Shown here one piece after another: positions 34,098 through 42,076 of a DNA stretch of 64,000 bases. This stretch comes from a virus: IMG/VR virus record IMGVR_UViG_3300036790_000219, positions 56,058 through 120,057 of that record. One strand, given 5' to 3'. The notes below the pieces were generated by a model. That model worked only from the letters and a program-made list of their open reading frames with translations, was not told the DNA's origin and made no database searches. The first letter of the stretch is position 1. The number at the start of each line of letters is the position of its first letter. Position numbers and translations under genes: made by a program.

Positions 34098-34349
34098 ATG
34101 TCGTCTCAAGCACCACAGACGGCTGTCGTTACGGTTACGTCAGCGTGGACCTCAAAAATTAACTGGACGCAAGCTATTGCTGCGTTAGCAATGTTGTTGA
34201 CCTGGTTGACTGGTGGGCAAATCGATTTGTCTGCTTCCGATCAAGCCGCGATCATTCTAGTGATCGGGTTGATTAGTCAAGTCGTGACGTGGGTTCTAAA
34301 GACCTTCTTCACGAGTACGGTGCACGCTTCTTCCCTTCCATCAAAGTAA
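34098..34349 (+). CDS. Two-TM holin-like protein
   Basis: An 83-residue protein with two hydrophobic segments (WTQAIAALAMLLTWLTGG and AAIILVIGLISQVVTWVLKTFF) separated by a short polar loop and ending in a short polar tail. Size and topology match class II holins. It sits in the lysis module three bases after the previous gene. Best candidate for the main holin. Confidence 0.65.
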   Translation: MSSQAPQTAVVTVTSAWTSKINWTQAIAALAMLLTWLTGGQIDLSASDQAAIILVIGLISQVVTWVLKTFFTSTVHASSLPSK

Positions 34350-34362
34350 AGGAGATATTGAA

Positions 34363-34767
34363 ATGAATATGTCACGTCGAAAGCTTCTTACCGGCGTAGC
34401 GGTGGGCGCAGTTGCTGCTAGCGTTGCAGCATGCTCAACCACGCAGATTGCTTCCTTTGAATCCGCCTGGGCTTCCATCGTGGATGAAGTTCAATCAGCG
34501 GTAGCAGCGGCTGCGCAGTACATCCCTACTGTGGAGAGTATTGCTCAGACGGCGGCTTCGTTGTTTGGTCCCGCTTGGCAAGCTGCAGTTGCGGCAGGCA
34601 CAGTGGTGGTCAATCAAATCATCACGACCCTCACCAGTGTGGTGAATAGCCTGACGCCTCCAGCGGTGACTTCGTTGCGTGCCAAGTTGCGGGCGAGCTC
34701 TGTTGCCGCCCCGGTCGTTATTGGTACGACAACGGGTGGTGTTGTGGTCCACGGCTACAAGGTCTGA
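34363..34767 (+). CDS. Tat-signal lipoprotein
   Basis: A 134-residue protein. The leader SRRKLLTGVAVGAVAASVAAC combines a twin-arginine motif (S-R-R-K-L-L) with a lipobox ending at Cys24. The mature part is Ala/Thr/Val-rich and helical with no enzyme motif. It would be membrane anchored after export. In a lysis module it could be an outer-membrane spanin component or an exclusion protein; neither is shown. Confidence 0.6.
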   Translation: MNMSRRKLLTGVAVGAVAASVAACSTTQIASFESAWASIVDEVQSAVAAAAQYIPTVESIAQTAASLFGPAWQAAVAAGTVVVNQIITTLTSVVNSLTPPAVTSLRAKLRASSVAAPVVIGTTTGGVVVHGYKV

Positions 34768-34774
34768 GGACCAC

Positions 34775-35584
34775 ATGAGCGCCGCTGTCAAAACTATCTT
34801 CCATCCGGTAACAGGTCGGAAGTTTCGATTAGGGCGGCGGCGACCGCTCTCACGTCCACCATTCAGATTGCGGGCGGCGATGCTGCCCGCATTTCCTCCT
34901 CCCCCTCCGAGTGTAAATTATACGGTGAAAGCTGCAACGTGTCTTAGCCAAGTCTACGCCAACGACGAGTTAGGGGACTGTACCGCAGCGGGGGCTTTTC
35001 ACATTGGCGGAACTTTCCTCGCCAATGCTGAGGAGAACGTAGCTTTCACTAAATTGGATGTTATTGCTTTCTACTCAGCATCCTGTGGGTACGTCCCTGG
35101 TGATGAGAGTACAGACCAGGGTGGCGACGAGCAGACGGTTCTCAACTACTGGAAGAAGGCTGGGTTGGTTGGGGGCCTTCACAAAATTACAGCTTGGAGT
35201 GGGGTTGACGGCCTTAACGTGACTGAAGTCAAGGCCGCAATCTGGTTGTTTGAGGCTTGCTATTTTGGTATTGAACTTCCCGACGCTTGGATAAACCCAA
35301 TGCCTTCTGCACCAGGGTTCATTTGGGACGTAGAAGGGAATGCCGACCCAGAAAATGGACATGCGTTTTGCGGCTTGGGATACACTGCCCAAGGAGTGAT
35401 CATTGATACATGGGGAATGTTGGGGATCATCACTTGGGCGGCAATAGCAAAATACGCCACGGCGGGTTTGGCGGGCGAACTCTACACCGTATTAGGGGCA
35501 GACGCAATAATCAAAGCCACAGCCAAGGCTCCGAATGGCTTCGATGTTTCACAATTGACATCGGACTTTGGAAGTTTTGGGTAG
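34775..35584 (+). CDS. Papain-like cysteine-peptidase-fold protein
   Basis: A 269-residue protein from ATG 34775; the open frame upstream overlaps the lipoprotein gene and is not used. After a basic, Pro-rich N-terminus the core shows NDELGDCTAAGAFHI (Cys69), GGDEQTVLNYWKKAGL, FGIELPDAWINP, GHAFCGLGYTAQGVIIDTWG. The Cys, His and Asp/Trp-Gly order fits a papain-like fold. Related bacterial and phage proteins are uncharacterised. May be a peptidase or a virion protein. Confidence 0.6.
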   Translation: MSAAVKTIFHPVTGRKFRLGRRRPLSRPPFRLRAAMLPAFPPPPPSVNYTVKAATCLSQVYANDELGDCTAAGAFHIGGTFLANAEENVAFTKLDVIAFYSASCGYVPGDESTDQGGDEQTVLNYWKKAGLVGGLHKITAWSGVDGLNVTEVKAAIWLFEACYFGIELPDAWINPMPSAPGFIWDVEGNADPENGHAFCGLGYTAQGVIIDTWGMLGIITWAAIAKYATAGLAGELYTVLGADAIIKATAKAPNGFDVSQLTSDFGSFG

Positions 35585-35595
35585 GAGAACTTGAA

Positions 35596-35847
35596 ATGTC
35601 AAAAAGACTGCTCGCGTTTGCTTTCGGTTTGATCCTTGGTATAGGAGGGCTTTCCCTCAGTTTTGCTGCTGGAAGCTTTCCCAGTGTGGAGGATCTTCAA
35701 GAGCAACTCCCTTTGCTTCCGGGGTCACCGCTGCCCAAGCAGGTGATGAACTCCCGAACCGGGCAAATTTTCAACGTCTTCTACGTCCGGGGCCACTACC
35801 TTGGGAATGGGCTTTACGAAGCCGAGCTTCGGTTGGCAGTGAGGTAG
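35596..35847 (+). CDS. Small exported or membrane-anchored protein
   Basis: An 84-residue protein (83 plus start) with an N-terminal hydrophobic segment (LLAFAFGLILGIGGLSLSFAAG) readable as a signal peptide or anchor. The rest (LPLLPGSPLPKQVMNSRTGQIFNVFYVRGHYLGNGLY) is a short beta domain. ATG 35596 has TAGGAG upstream; the longer open frame overlaps the preceding gene. Lysis-module accessory by position. Confidence 0.6.
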   Translation: MSKRLLAFAFGLILGIGGLSLSFAAGSFPSVEDLQEQLPLLPGSPLPKQVMNSRTGQIFNVFYVRGHYLGNGLYEAELRLAVR

Positions 35848-35894
35848 TACCCCAACCCCACCCTGCTCCTTCAAAAGAAGAGGCAGAAACGGAT

Positions 35895-36296
35895 GTGGTT
35901 ATGAATCAGTGGGAATTCGTTGTGGCGATAGGTGGGTTGGTGGTTAACTTACTTGCTGCAGTGATTGGGGGGACTTGGGTTCTAAGCAAAAATAATACGA
36001 AGCTGCTCGGCAAGTTCTACAAGCAACTAGATCTTGAACGCAGGGAAATCGATATCAAGATCGAAAATGTTGCACACTACTTTGGGGAAAGTGTAAGCGC
36101 TATCCGAACGAAGGTGACCGAAGTGGAACTTTGGAACCGCGATAATTTAGCCAGTAAAACAACATTTCAACAGGTAATTGCCGATTTCCGTTCTACCCTC
36201 CAACGCTTTGAAGATAAGCTAGACAAGCGGCTTGGTCGTATTGAAAGCAAACTTGACGACAAGCCAAATAGAGTTTCCCCTGATGATGGGGAATAG
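35895..36296 (+). CDS. Membrane-anchored coiled-coil protein (spanin-like candidate)
   Basis: A 133-residue protein. A single N-terminal transmembrane segment (VVAIGGLVVNLLAAVIGGTWVL) is followed by ~100 residues of coiled coil (LDLERREIDIKIENVAHYF, LQRFEDKLDKRLGRIESKL). GTG 35895 is used; ATG 35901 is an alternative two codons later. The topology fits an inner-membrane spanin or similar. It is the last gene before the terminator at 36342. Confidence 0.6.
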   Translation: MVMNQWEFVVAIGGLVVNLLAAVIGGTWVLSKNNTKLLGKFYKQLDLERREIDIKIENVAHYFGESVSAIRTKVTEVELWNRDNLASKTTFQQVIADFRSTLQRFEDKLDKRLGRIESKLDDKPNRVSPDDGE

Positions 36297-36341
36297 AGGT
36301 TGCGGCTCCTAAACCGCGACACTGGCGTACTGAGCAAACTT

Positions 36342-36375
36342 GACCCCTGGTGCCTCGCGGTGCCGGGGGTCTTTT
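36342..36375 (+). terminator. Rho-independent terminator of the late operon
   Basis: GACCCCTGG (36342-36350) pairs with CCGGGGGTC (36363-36371), allowing one G-T pair, and is followed by TTTT. It lies 46 bases after the last plus-strand gene and just before the end of the converging minus-strand gene at 36381. Confidence 0.85.
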
Positions 36376-36380
36376 CATTT

Positions 36381-36923
36381 CTAACGTGCGTTCGTGACTT
36401 CCTTAGCGTTGCGAATCTCGACCAGAGAAGCTTCGGGCGCGGGAGGATCAAACTCCATCAGTGCACTTGCAGTCTGTTCGGCGCGACCATACCAGTTCTT
36501 TGTATCAAGCTCATCACTGATCTTGGTTGTGGGGCTATTAATAACCTCCCGCAATAGTCCCGCTGCTTTTACGCAAAGCTTTTTGATCAGGATCATTTCT
36601 TCATGTTCTTCCTCACCCGCCGCCGATACGCCACCTTCATCAAAAGGCTTCTCAATTTTGTCTCGTAGTTGAATCAGTTTGTCCACAGGTAGAAACGTTG
36701 CCGCCCAATGGAGACACTTGCGCAAGTTGGAGTTCTCAAGATCACAGAGATTGTAGTCCTCCTCTCTGACCGTGGGAGGAAGACGCAAAGCCCAATAGCC
36801 ATCGGGGCGTTGTATCCACTCACCGTAGTTGATACTCTTGCCGCTGGCGTCTTCAACCTCAACAAAGCGCCCAGCCACTGGACCAGGCGGTCCGTCGAAT
36901 ACAATATCAATACGTTTGTGCAT
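36381..36923 (-). CDS. Phage protein with VFDGPPGP N-terminus
   Basis: A 180-residue protein. ATG at 36923 has GGAGG upstream; the open frame extends further but lacks a site. The N-terminal ~50 residues (IDIVFDGPPGPVAGRFVEVED, SINYGEWIQRPDGYWALRLP) form a small domain that recurs in phage early proteins of unknown function. The remainder is helical. Last gene of the leftward early region; convergent with the late operon. Confidence 0.7.
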   Translation of the reverse strand: MHKRIDIVFDGPPGPVAGRFVEVEDASGKSINYGEWIQRPDGYWALRLPPTVREEDYNLCDLENSNLRKCLHWAATFLPVDKLIQLRDKIEKPFDEGGVSAAGEEEHEEMILIKKLCVKAAGLLREVINSPTTKISDELDTKNWYGRAEQTASALMEFDPPAPEASLVEIRNAKEVTNAR

Positions 36924-37098
36924 AGTCCTGCCTCCGGGCGGTGTGGTTCGTGTTGATTCGCTCTGCGCCAGAACATGTGTTCGTCCCCGCGCATAAGCAT
37001 AAGATGTGCAATGACATCGTCTGTGGGGCACATGGCTCCAGCCCAGGATCCTTGGTAGTACGCAATTGGGGGAATCTCTCCTTCAGGTCACCAAGGAT

Positions 37099-37242
37099 TT
37101 AGCTGTCATTTTTATTATCATCCTCTTCCTCGTAGGCCTCATAAGCGATGCAGTCACATTCGGTGCAGGCGGTAGAACCAGGATGCTTTGGGTCGCTGCC
37201 GTGTTCCTCAATCGAATGGCCACAGTGACAGGGCTTGTCCAT
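37099..37242 (-). CDS. Miniature zinc-ribbon protein
   Basis: A 47-residue protein (MDKPCHCGHSIEEHGSD...). The pattern C-x-C-G-H-x4-H, then C-x2-C-x-C-x2-Y, suggests a metal-binding mini-domain, followed by a very acidic tail (YEEEDDNKND). ATG 37242 has GGAG upstream; the longer open frame overlaps the HAD gene. One of many zinc-ribbon peptides in this arm. Confidence 0.6.
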   Translation of the reverse strand: MDKPCHCGHSIEEHGSDPKHPGSTACTECDCIAYEAYEEEDDNKNDS

Positions 37243-37246
37243 GGAC

Positions 37247-37711
37247 TTATTTCTCCAAGAGGGGTTTGAGTTTCTCGATGGTAGACTTTGCAGAGGTGTG
37301 GGTAACCCAGATTCCACCGGCCTGTACCCAAAGGTGTTGGTATTTTGTCCAATCGTCAACCAGGACGTCACCGTGTTGGGCGTGTAGACACTTCTCTTTT
37401 GATAGGCAACACCGCACTTCGACATGCTTGCCTAAGTGCTTGGCAACCCACTTGCGTTTGTTATTAACGGCTTTATCGACCGAAACCGGAACGCCAGTCA
37501 AAACGATTGGTTTGTAGGGGCTGATAAAGTGCCAGAGTTCAAGCATATCTGCCATTGGGGGAATGTTCAAATGAAAGCCTGGGTACTCGTTCACCCGTGA
37601 CCAATCCACATTATCTGCCTCTTTACTGGCACGCTCGCCAAAGACAGTTTCGTGGTGACGGTCAAAATCTGCGAGCACGCCATCCATATCAACAAATAGT
37701 TGCACCTTCAA
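37247..37711 (-). CDS. HAD-family 5'(3')-deoxyribonucleotidase-like protein
   Basis: A 154-residue protein. The HAD nucleophile motif DMDGVLADFD (Asp8, Asp10), a Thr-containing motif II (IVLTGVP) and the late VLVDDW (motif IV) are present, as in NT5C-type nucleotidases. It would dephosphorylate nucleotides during the phage takeover of nucleotide pools. A WVTHTSAKSTIEKL C-terminus matches this family. Four bases separate it from the next gene. Confidence 0.8.
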   Translation of the reverse strand: MKVQLFVDMDGVLADFDRHHETVFGERASKEADNVDWSRVNEYPGFHLNIPPMADMLELWHFISPYKPIVLTGVPVSVDKAVNNKRKWVAKHLGKHVEVRCCLSKEKCLHAQHGDVLVDDWTKYQHLWVQAGGIWVTHTSAKSTIEKLKPLLEK

Positions 37712-37741
37712 TTCTCCCTTCCTCAGCTTTATTCTGGTCCA

Positions 37742-38077
37742 TTATTCCCCACTCATAATTGCTACGTGAAGCGCCTTGTAGTCAATATCCGCTGGCCCTT
37801 CCATCTTGATGAAATGGGTTGGTGTGACTTTGACTTCGTACCACTCGTCGTTGGTCATGCTCCACTTGCAGGCAAGCCAGCCGTCGTAGTTTACACCCGG
37901 TTCTCGCACCGCGCCGTGTTCGTTACTTGGCACATCACGTTCATCTTGGAAGTACCCCATCCCAATACCGAAGGGATTGCAGTTCAAGTCGATGAGCTCC
38001 GGCGCACAGAGAAGCAAGTTGGTATCATACTTGTCCTCAGATACGAGCTCCAAAATGGGACGCCAAGGAAGTTTCAT
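37742..38077 (-). CDS. Hypothetical phage protein
   Basis: A 111-residue protein starting MKLPWRPILELVSEDKYDTNLLL. Mixed charge with aromatic clusters (YDGWLACKWSMTNDEWYEVKVTP) and no motif I can assign. A strong leftward position in the operon and clean spacing support it being real. Confidence 0.6.
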   Translation of the reverse strand: MKLPWRPILELVSEDKYDTNLLLCAPELIDLNCNPFGIGMGYFQDERDVPSNEHGAVREPGVNYDGWLACKWSMTNDEWYEVKVTPTHFIKMEGPADIDYKALHVAIMSGE

Positions 38078-38115
38078 TGTTAGTTCTCCACGGCAATAGT
38101 TTGCATTGGTCGCTC

Positions 38116-38403
38116 CTACTGTGACTGGCGCTTGTTGTGGTTCGCGCGCCTAGACGTTGGTAATTTCTGTTCGGCGTCCGACGCGATTAAGAGATTACTT
38201 CGCGAGCGACTTCCGAAATAGGTAACGCGCTTGAGCATCCCCAAGCCGCGCTCGACGATGTAGCGGACGGTCGGATTCTTGGGAGAAAACCGGCCATTGC
38301 CGCTATGAGATACCGCGCCGTCAACGCCAACAATCTTCTGGCGTTGAACTTCGCGCAGCAGCACCATAGCTCTCGCCTTTTTCTTTCCCTTGTCGGCGCT
38401 CAC
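38116..38403 (-). CDS. Basic hypothetical protein
   Basis: A 95-residue protein from GTG 38403, with AGGAG upstream. It is Lys/Arg-rich (DKGKKKARAMVLLREVQRQK; RRANHNKRQSQ), so nucleic-acid contact is possible. No recognised family. Upstream lies an intergenic stretch with two hairpins. Confidence 0.55.
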   Translation of the reverse strand: MSADKGKKKARAMVLLREVQRQKIVGVDGAVSHSGNGRFSPKNPTVRYIVERGLGMLKRVTYFGSRSRSNLLIASDAEQKLPTSRRANHNKRQSQ

Positions 38404-38426
38404 AAAAATCTCCTATTTAATTAAGT

Positions 38427-38507
38427 GTGGGGCTTGACTGGAAGGTGGCCCCACGGTCACCCAGGAGAAAGCAGAGGCTGCGTACTCGGGGGTAACATCA
38501 CAGCCTC
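38427..38507. promoter_or_regulatory. Two hairpins in intergenic gap downstream of DUF932 gene
   Basis: GTGGGGC (38427-38433) pairs with GCCCCAC (38448-38454), and GAGGCTG (38474-38480) pairs with CAGCCTC (38501-38507). They lie between the DUF932 gene stop (38558) and the GTG at 38403. No T-run follows on the minus strand, so processing or attenuation is as likely as termination. Confidence 0.45.
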
Positions 38508-38557
38508 GGCTAGGTCGCCAGTCTCAACCATTCATACTCCTAATGGCTACGCTGGTA

Positions 38558-39628
38558 CTACGCTGCTTCCAGGACTTCAACCCAGTCCTTCTTTGGCAGG
38601 TCGATCAGCCGGTCGCCCATGGACTCAAATTCGACTGCTCGGTCGTAGTTTAGAGCCTTGTGGGCTTGGGCTGTCACAGCGTTGATCACTCCCCACCGTG
38701 ATAGATCAGCGCCTTCGATCAGCGCCGTCAAGATACCACCGCGTTCGGCATCGCTAACGCCGATCTTCTGGGCCAAGACTTCCACGGCCTTGGGGACATC
38801 GCCGGTGATCTTCCCTTCCGTCATTCCCCGAGCCTTTTCGAGCCAACCCTTGAATCGGGTCTCATCAACCACCGCCCGAACCATGTCGCGGATCTTCAAG
38901 AGAATCGCGGCGTCGTCGGCTGCGCGCGTGTCATCCGCCCAGTCGATCTCACCGGTCTCCTGAATGGCTCGGCCAGCATGGTACTTGCGGTAAGCTTCCT
39001 CACCCTTCATACCGTTGAGGCAGAGCAGCCGCCACCGCAGCGCCGACACCGCAGCCGACCCACAACCAACCTCGGAGTTGGAGATCACGCCACCAGCCTG
39101 GACCACGTCGCCCCGCTTGACTTCGCCTTGAACCGTCGGTACGACGAAGTGAATGTACAGCCGCTTCTCCGTGACTTCGGAGGACACGATCTGTACACCG
39201 GGAAGGTCAAACAACACCGGCAACGCCACTTCGGCGATCTCGTTGTTGTCCACGCGCTGATAACGGTTGGAGAGGAAAGCCCGCGCCCGCCCGTGAAGAG
39301 TACGAACCATACGCTTGCGATCATCGGCTTGCAACCAGGTGTTGACGTTTTGCGCAAGCAGAGTAGGCCGTTCGACAAGCATGCGGTCGTAGTACGGCTT
39401 TGGGATCTTCAAGAAGGAACCGACTTGTTCGTGGGCGAGGGGTTGCAATGGGAACGTTCCATTGTCGGGGATGACTAGCGATGTACGAGAAGTACTCTCG
39501 CCGTCTACCGGGCGAACTGATTGGACCGTCATTTGCAACCCACGCGAATCGGCTACGAAGTCCTGCTTCGCTTTTGCGTTCGCGGTGATCTTCGCGGCAA
39601 GTTCATTGAGTGTAATGCCTTTCAACAT
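38558..39628 (-). CDS. DUF932 phage/plasmid-like protein
   Basis: A 356-residue protein. ATG 39628 has AGGAGA upstream; ten extra residues of open frame are not used. The DUF932 pattern is clear: FPLQPLAHEQVGSFLKIPKPYYDRML, FLSNRYQRVDNNEIAEVALPVL, GVISNSEVGCGSAAVSALRWRLLC. DUF932 proteins are widespread in phages and plasmids and are thought to act in DNA metabolism or recombination, but the role is not settled. Confidence 0.8.
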   Translation of the reverse strand: MLKGITLNELAAKITANAKAKQDFVADSRGLQMTVQSVRPVDGESTSRTSLVIPDNGTFPLQPLAHEQVGSFLKIPKPYYDRMLVERPTLLAQNVNTWLQADDRKRMVRTLHGRARAFLSNRYQRVDNNEIAEVALPVLFDLPGVQIVSSEVTEKRLYIHFVVPTVQGEVKRGDVVQAGGVISNSEVGCGSAAVSALRWRLLCLNGMKGEEAYRKYHAGRAIQETGEIDWADDTRAADDAAILLKIRDMVRAVVDETRFKGWLEKARGMTEGKITGDVPKAVEVLAQKIGVSDAERGGILTALIEGADLSRWGVINAVTAQAHKALNYDRAVEFESMGDRLIDLPKKDWVEVLEAA

Positions 39629-39707
39629 TTGCTTTCTCCTGTTATCGGCCTGTCTCATCAGTACAGGTAGGCCATTTCCTGCATACGGCGAACTAGCGCC
39701 GTTTCAA

Positions 39708-39821
39708 CTAACTACCCCATCTACCAGTGACAATTCTATAGAGGAGGGATCCTAAAATTGCAGTTATAATGAGGCTATTTATAGACCAAATTCCAAGAAG
39801 CCAGCTGATGTAGATGTTCAT
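39708..39821 (-). CDS. Tiny single-TM protein
   Basis: A 37-residue protein (MNIYISWLLGIWSINSLIIT..., ending RIVTGRWGS) with one transmembrane helix. GGAGGG lies upstream of ATG 39821. It begins four bases after the stop of the preceding gene. Too short for most gene callers; one of several similar miniature membrane peptides in this arm. Confidence 0.55.
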   Translation of the reverse strand: MNIYISWLLGIWSINSLIITAILGSLLYRIVTGRWGS

Positions 39822-39825
39822 TTCT

Positions 39826-40266
39826 TCATCCCTCCACAATTCTTTTGGACAGCGGCGCAACCGAATCCGTGGTACAAGTTGCTGCAATCTTGTCGAGCGC
39901 CGCCCGGTCTAGCTTGTACCGTTTGGCCACGGCCTCGACAAATTTATCCTTAGAGAACGTCTGCCGTGGTTTGTCTACCGTGACCATGCAGGTAAACGCA
40001 GTGGACTGCGTGATGACGTGCTCTTCACCTTGCTTCTTCTCGCGCAGAACGTCATCATCGTCAATGAGACCTTCGTCGGCCGCCGCCTTCCAAACCTTCT
40101 TCAGTTGAGAATCAGCGTACTTCTTGGTCTCCTGCCAGACGTATATCTCACCGAGCAACGGGCCTTGGTTGTCGTTCCGTTTGAATGTGAGTACCCCGCC
40201 GTCAGGAGTGGCGAGTTTGTCCAGCTTTGTAGTAAGTAGGGTCTTGACTTTCTTGTCGTCACTCAT
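39826..40266 (-). CDS. Hypothetical protein with acidic and helical segments
   Basis: A 146-residue protein starting MSDDKKVKTLLTTKLDKL. Composition is mixed alpha/beta (GGVLTFKRNDNQGPLLGEIYVW; QTFSKDKFVEAVAKRYKL). No recognised family. Its start overlaps the end of the upstream gene by four bases (ATGA), implying coupled translation. Confidence 0.6.
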   Translation of the reverse strand: MSDDKKVKTLLTTKLDKLATPDGGVLTFKRNDNQGPLLGEIYVWQETKKYADSQLKKVWKAAADEGLIDDDDVLREKKQGEEHVITQSTAFTCMVTVDKPRQTFSKDKFVEAVAKRYKLDRAALDKIAATCTTDSVAPLSKRIVEG

Positions 40267-40550
40267 TTGAGCAGTTCCTCTACCGCCATTTGAAATTTCA
40301 TGGCATCGCTGCGGTCGCAGAAGCCAATCTTCACGTAGTGAATCTCACCAATTGTATCAAGAGTTGTGTACGTAGACGCGTTAGCCATAAGTTCAAGCAC
40401 CCCCAATTCCGGTTTGGATCTTGGTTGACCAAGAAGATTAACAATCTCATGACGGAGCTTGTCCTGCTTACTAGAGAGGGGGTACTCTGTGAGCACCGTT
40501 GCAACAGCCTTGGCTGTTGCAATTAGAAGCTTCTGCTCGTCTGTATTCAT
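40263..40550 (-). CDS. Hypothetical early protein
   Basis: A 95-residue protein (MNTDEQKLLIATAKAVATVL...). Helical N-terminus then a short beta segment (IGEIHYVKIGF). No family is recognised. Overlaps the downstream gene by four bases. Confidence 0.55.
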   Translation of the reverse strand: MNTDEQKLLIATAKAVATVLTEYPLSSKQDKLRHEIVNLLGQPRSKPELGVLELMANASTYTTLDTIGEIHYVKIGFCDRSDAMKFQMAVEELLK

Positions 40551-40562
40551 CTTTTCTCTCCA

Positions 40563-40802
40563 TTAATCTGTAAACCCATACATGTGTTTTCTAGCCTTCT
40601 GGGAGTCACTTTCAATCCAGTTTGAACCATCGCTGAAAGCAAACCCAAAAATTATGGTTTCCTTCCCATCGGCAACTCTTTCGTACGCCCGCAGTTTAGC
40701 ATGCTCACTCATTTCAGAGAAAGCGAGGTTTATGGCATCGGTATGGAAAGGACCAGCAACATAAATTTTGCCTCGGAATTTAATTGCTGGTTGCCTCACC
40801 AT
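40563..40802 (-). CDS. Hypothetical early protein
   Basis: A 79-residue protein starting MVRQPAIKFRGKIYVAGPFH. ATG 40802 is preferred to ATG 40832 because GGAG precedes it. The core has a small alpha/beta look (HAKLRAYERVADGKETIIFGFAF). No motif recognised. Confidence 0.55.
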   Translation of the reverse strand: MVRQPAIKFRGKIYVAGPFHTDAINLAFSEMSEHAKLRAYERVADGKETIIFGFAFSDGSNWIESDSQKARKHMYGFTD

Positions 40803-40843
40803 GAGTTTAACTCCGATTTTTGCCTGGTGCATTTTGCCAGCGG

Positions 40844-41293
40844 TTAGACCCCGCCAGGGAGGGGTCTATCCACAAACCACCAAGCGGCTCCGTTGTGTAC
40901 CTTTTGAAAGGCATCCTTACTTGCAAGCATTGAAGCGATACTGTCACTATTAGCTTGTCGGTACTTCGCAACGTAAGCGCAAAGTTCACGAAAGCTGAGT
41001 GGATGGTTGGCTTCGTTCAAGGCTTGTGCAACCAGGACTGGATATGTAAGTGGTGGCTGTGACACATCCTGTACCTTACCAACGTCCTCTTCCTCGTGCG
41101 TTTCCGGTGCCTGTTCTTGAGGCACTTGGTACCCCATTGCGATCAGGACAGTATCCGCTGATTGGTCAACTGATGTGAAGTCCTTGCTCGTGTAGAAGAG
41201 TTTGCTACCACTTCCATAGTCAGCCTCAATTCGTCGTACTAGGCTGGTATTGGCCCAGATAGTACGACCGTTCTTACTCAATTTAACCCACAT
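40844..41293 (-). CDS. Hypothetical protein with winged-helix-like C-terminus
   Basis: A 149-residue protein; ATG 41293 has CGGAG upstream, the longer open frame does not. The N-terminus is beta (MWVKLSKNGRTIWANTSLVR). An acidic linker (APETHEEEDVG) leads to a helical end (PLSFRELCAYVAKYRQANSDSI, ASMLASKDAFQKV) that could be a winged helix. Not assigned to a family. Confidence 0.55.
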   Translation of the reverse strand: MWVKLSKNGRTIWANTSLVRRIEADYGSGSKLFYTSKDFTSVDQSADTVLIAMGYQVPQEQAPETHEEEDVGKVQDVSQPPLTYPVLVAQALNEANHPLSFRELCAYVAKYRQANSDSIASMLASKDAFQKVHNGAAWWFVDRPLPGGV

Positions 41294-41354
41294 TTTGGTT
41301 TCTCCGTTTTGAAAGAATTCCCTGACGCTCACTAAAGAGGCGTCAGGGGTTGAG

Positions 41355-41639
41355 TTAGCGAGACGCAACGACCTTGAGATGTGACTTTACCTTCCGGTCC
41401 ACCATCACAAAGTCTTTGCCCATCGCACGTGCTGTCGCAACCACCGTAGCGTGCTTGGGGCGGCGGGTTTTTCCGTTCCACCACGCTCCGTAAGTTGAGG
41501 CACTGACGCCGGTGATCTCGCTGAGCCTTTGATAGCTCTTGATCCCGGAATCCTCCCACACGGTACGTAGAGCGTCAATAACCGGGTCCTTGTCCCGGAA
41601 ATTGTACGTCTTATAGGGCTTCAAGAATCCCCTGCTCAT
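41355..41639 (-). CDS. Helix-turn-helix regulator-like protein
   Basis: A 94-residue protein. SYQRLSEITGVSASTYGAWWNG resembles a Cro/CI-type helix-turn-helix, followed by a basic tail (KTRRPKHATVVATARAMG). It overlaps the upstream gene by four bases. It could regulate early transcription; its operator is unknown. Confidence 0.65.
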   Translation of the reverse strand: MSRGFLKPYKTYNFRDKDPVIDALRTVWEDSGIKSYQRLSEITGVSASTYGAWWNGKTRRPKHATVVATARAMGKDFVMVDRKVKSHLKVVASR

Positions 41640-41962
41640 TTGAGTACCTCGTAGATTCCCCGCGACTTGCGGCGGATGAGCTTCTCGCTGAGCATCCTAG
41701 TGGTTGCAGACCCGAGGGACTTCTTAGAGAAGCCCGCCGCAGCTACAATCACCCCGGCCTCAGCGAAGGTGAAGGTCTTCTTGCGTTGGGCATGAAGGGT
41801 CTGAAGAAGAACCTCATGCGCCATACCGGTGGCTTGGACCTTTCCATTTTTCGTCTGTGCCCCCGCCACGGGTTGTACAGACAAGTTGAGTGCCAGCCCG
41901 TCTAGGCTTTTGAGTGTAGGGACTAGCTTCTTGTCATCGACAAAGAACTCTATTCGGAACAC
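41636..41962 (-). CDS. Winged-helix-like protein, paralogue of 46435 gene
   Basis: A 108-residue protein. The N-terminus MFRIEFFVDDKKLVPTLKSL and the C-terminal GFSKKSLGSATTRMLSEKLIRRKSRGIYEVL both have counterparts in the protein at 46435-46791 (FDVKLRIDEKNL; GFSKESVGPNLSKLLSAGRI). The C-terminus fits a winged helix ending in a beta hairpin. The two may bind DNA. GGAGAAAG precedes the ATG. Confidence 0.65.
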   Translation of the reverse strand: MFRIEFFVDDKKLVPTLKSLDGLALNLSVQPVAGAQTKNGKVQATGMAHEVLLQTLHAQRKKTFTFAEAGVIVAAAGFSKKSLGSATTRMLSEKLIRRKSRGIYEVLK

Positions 41963-42076
41963 AACATGCTTTCTCCTTTTGATTAAGTGGGCCTGTCATC
42001 GTCAGGCGGAGCTAGGCCAAGTGCTCCACGACCGGGAACTAAAAGCCTGGTTTCGACTATTTGTTAAACAGTAGAA

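Noticed and set aside
36674-37033. Second minus-strand frame starting MCPTDDVIAHLM overlapping the 36381 gene
   Set aside because: Only its first ~35 residues lie outside the recognised gene, and GGAG is too close to its ATG. The main part is a shadow of the VFDGPPGP gene. A short peptide there cannot be excluded.
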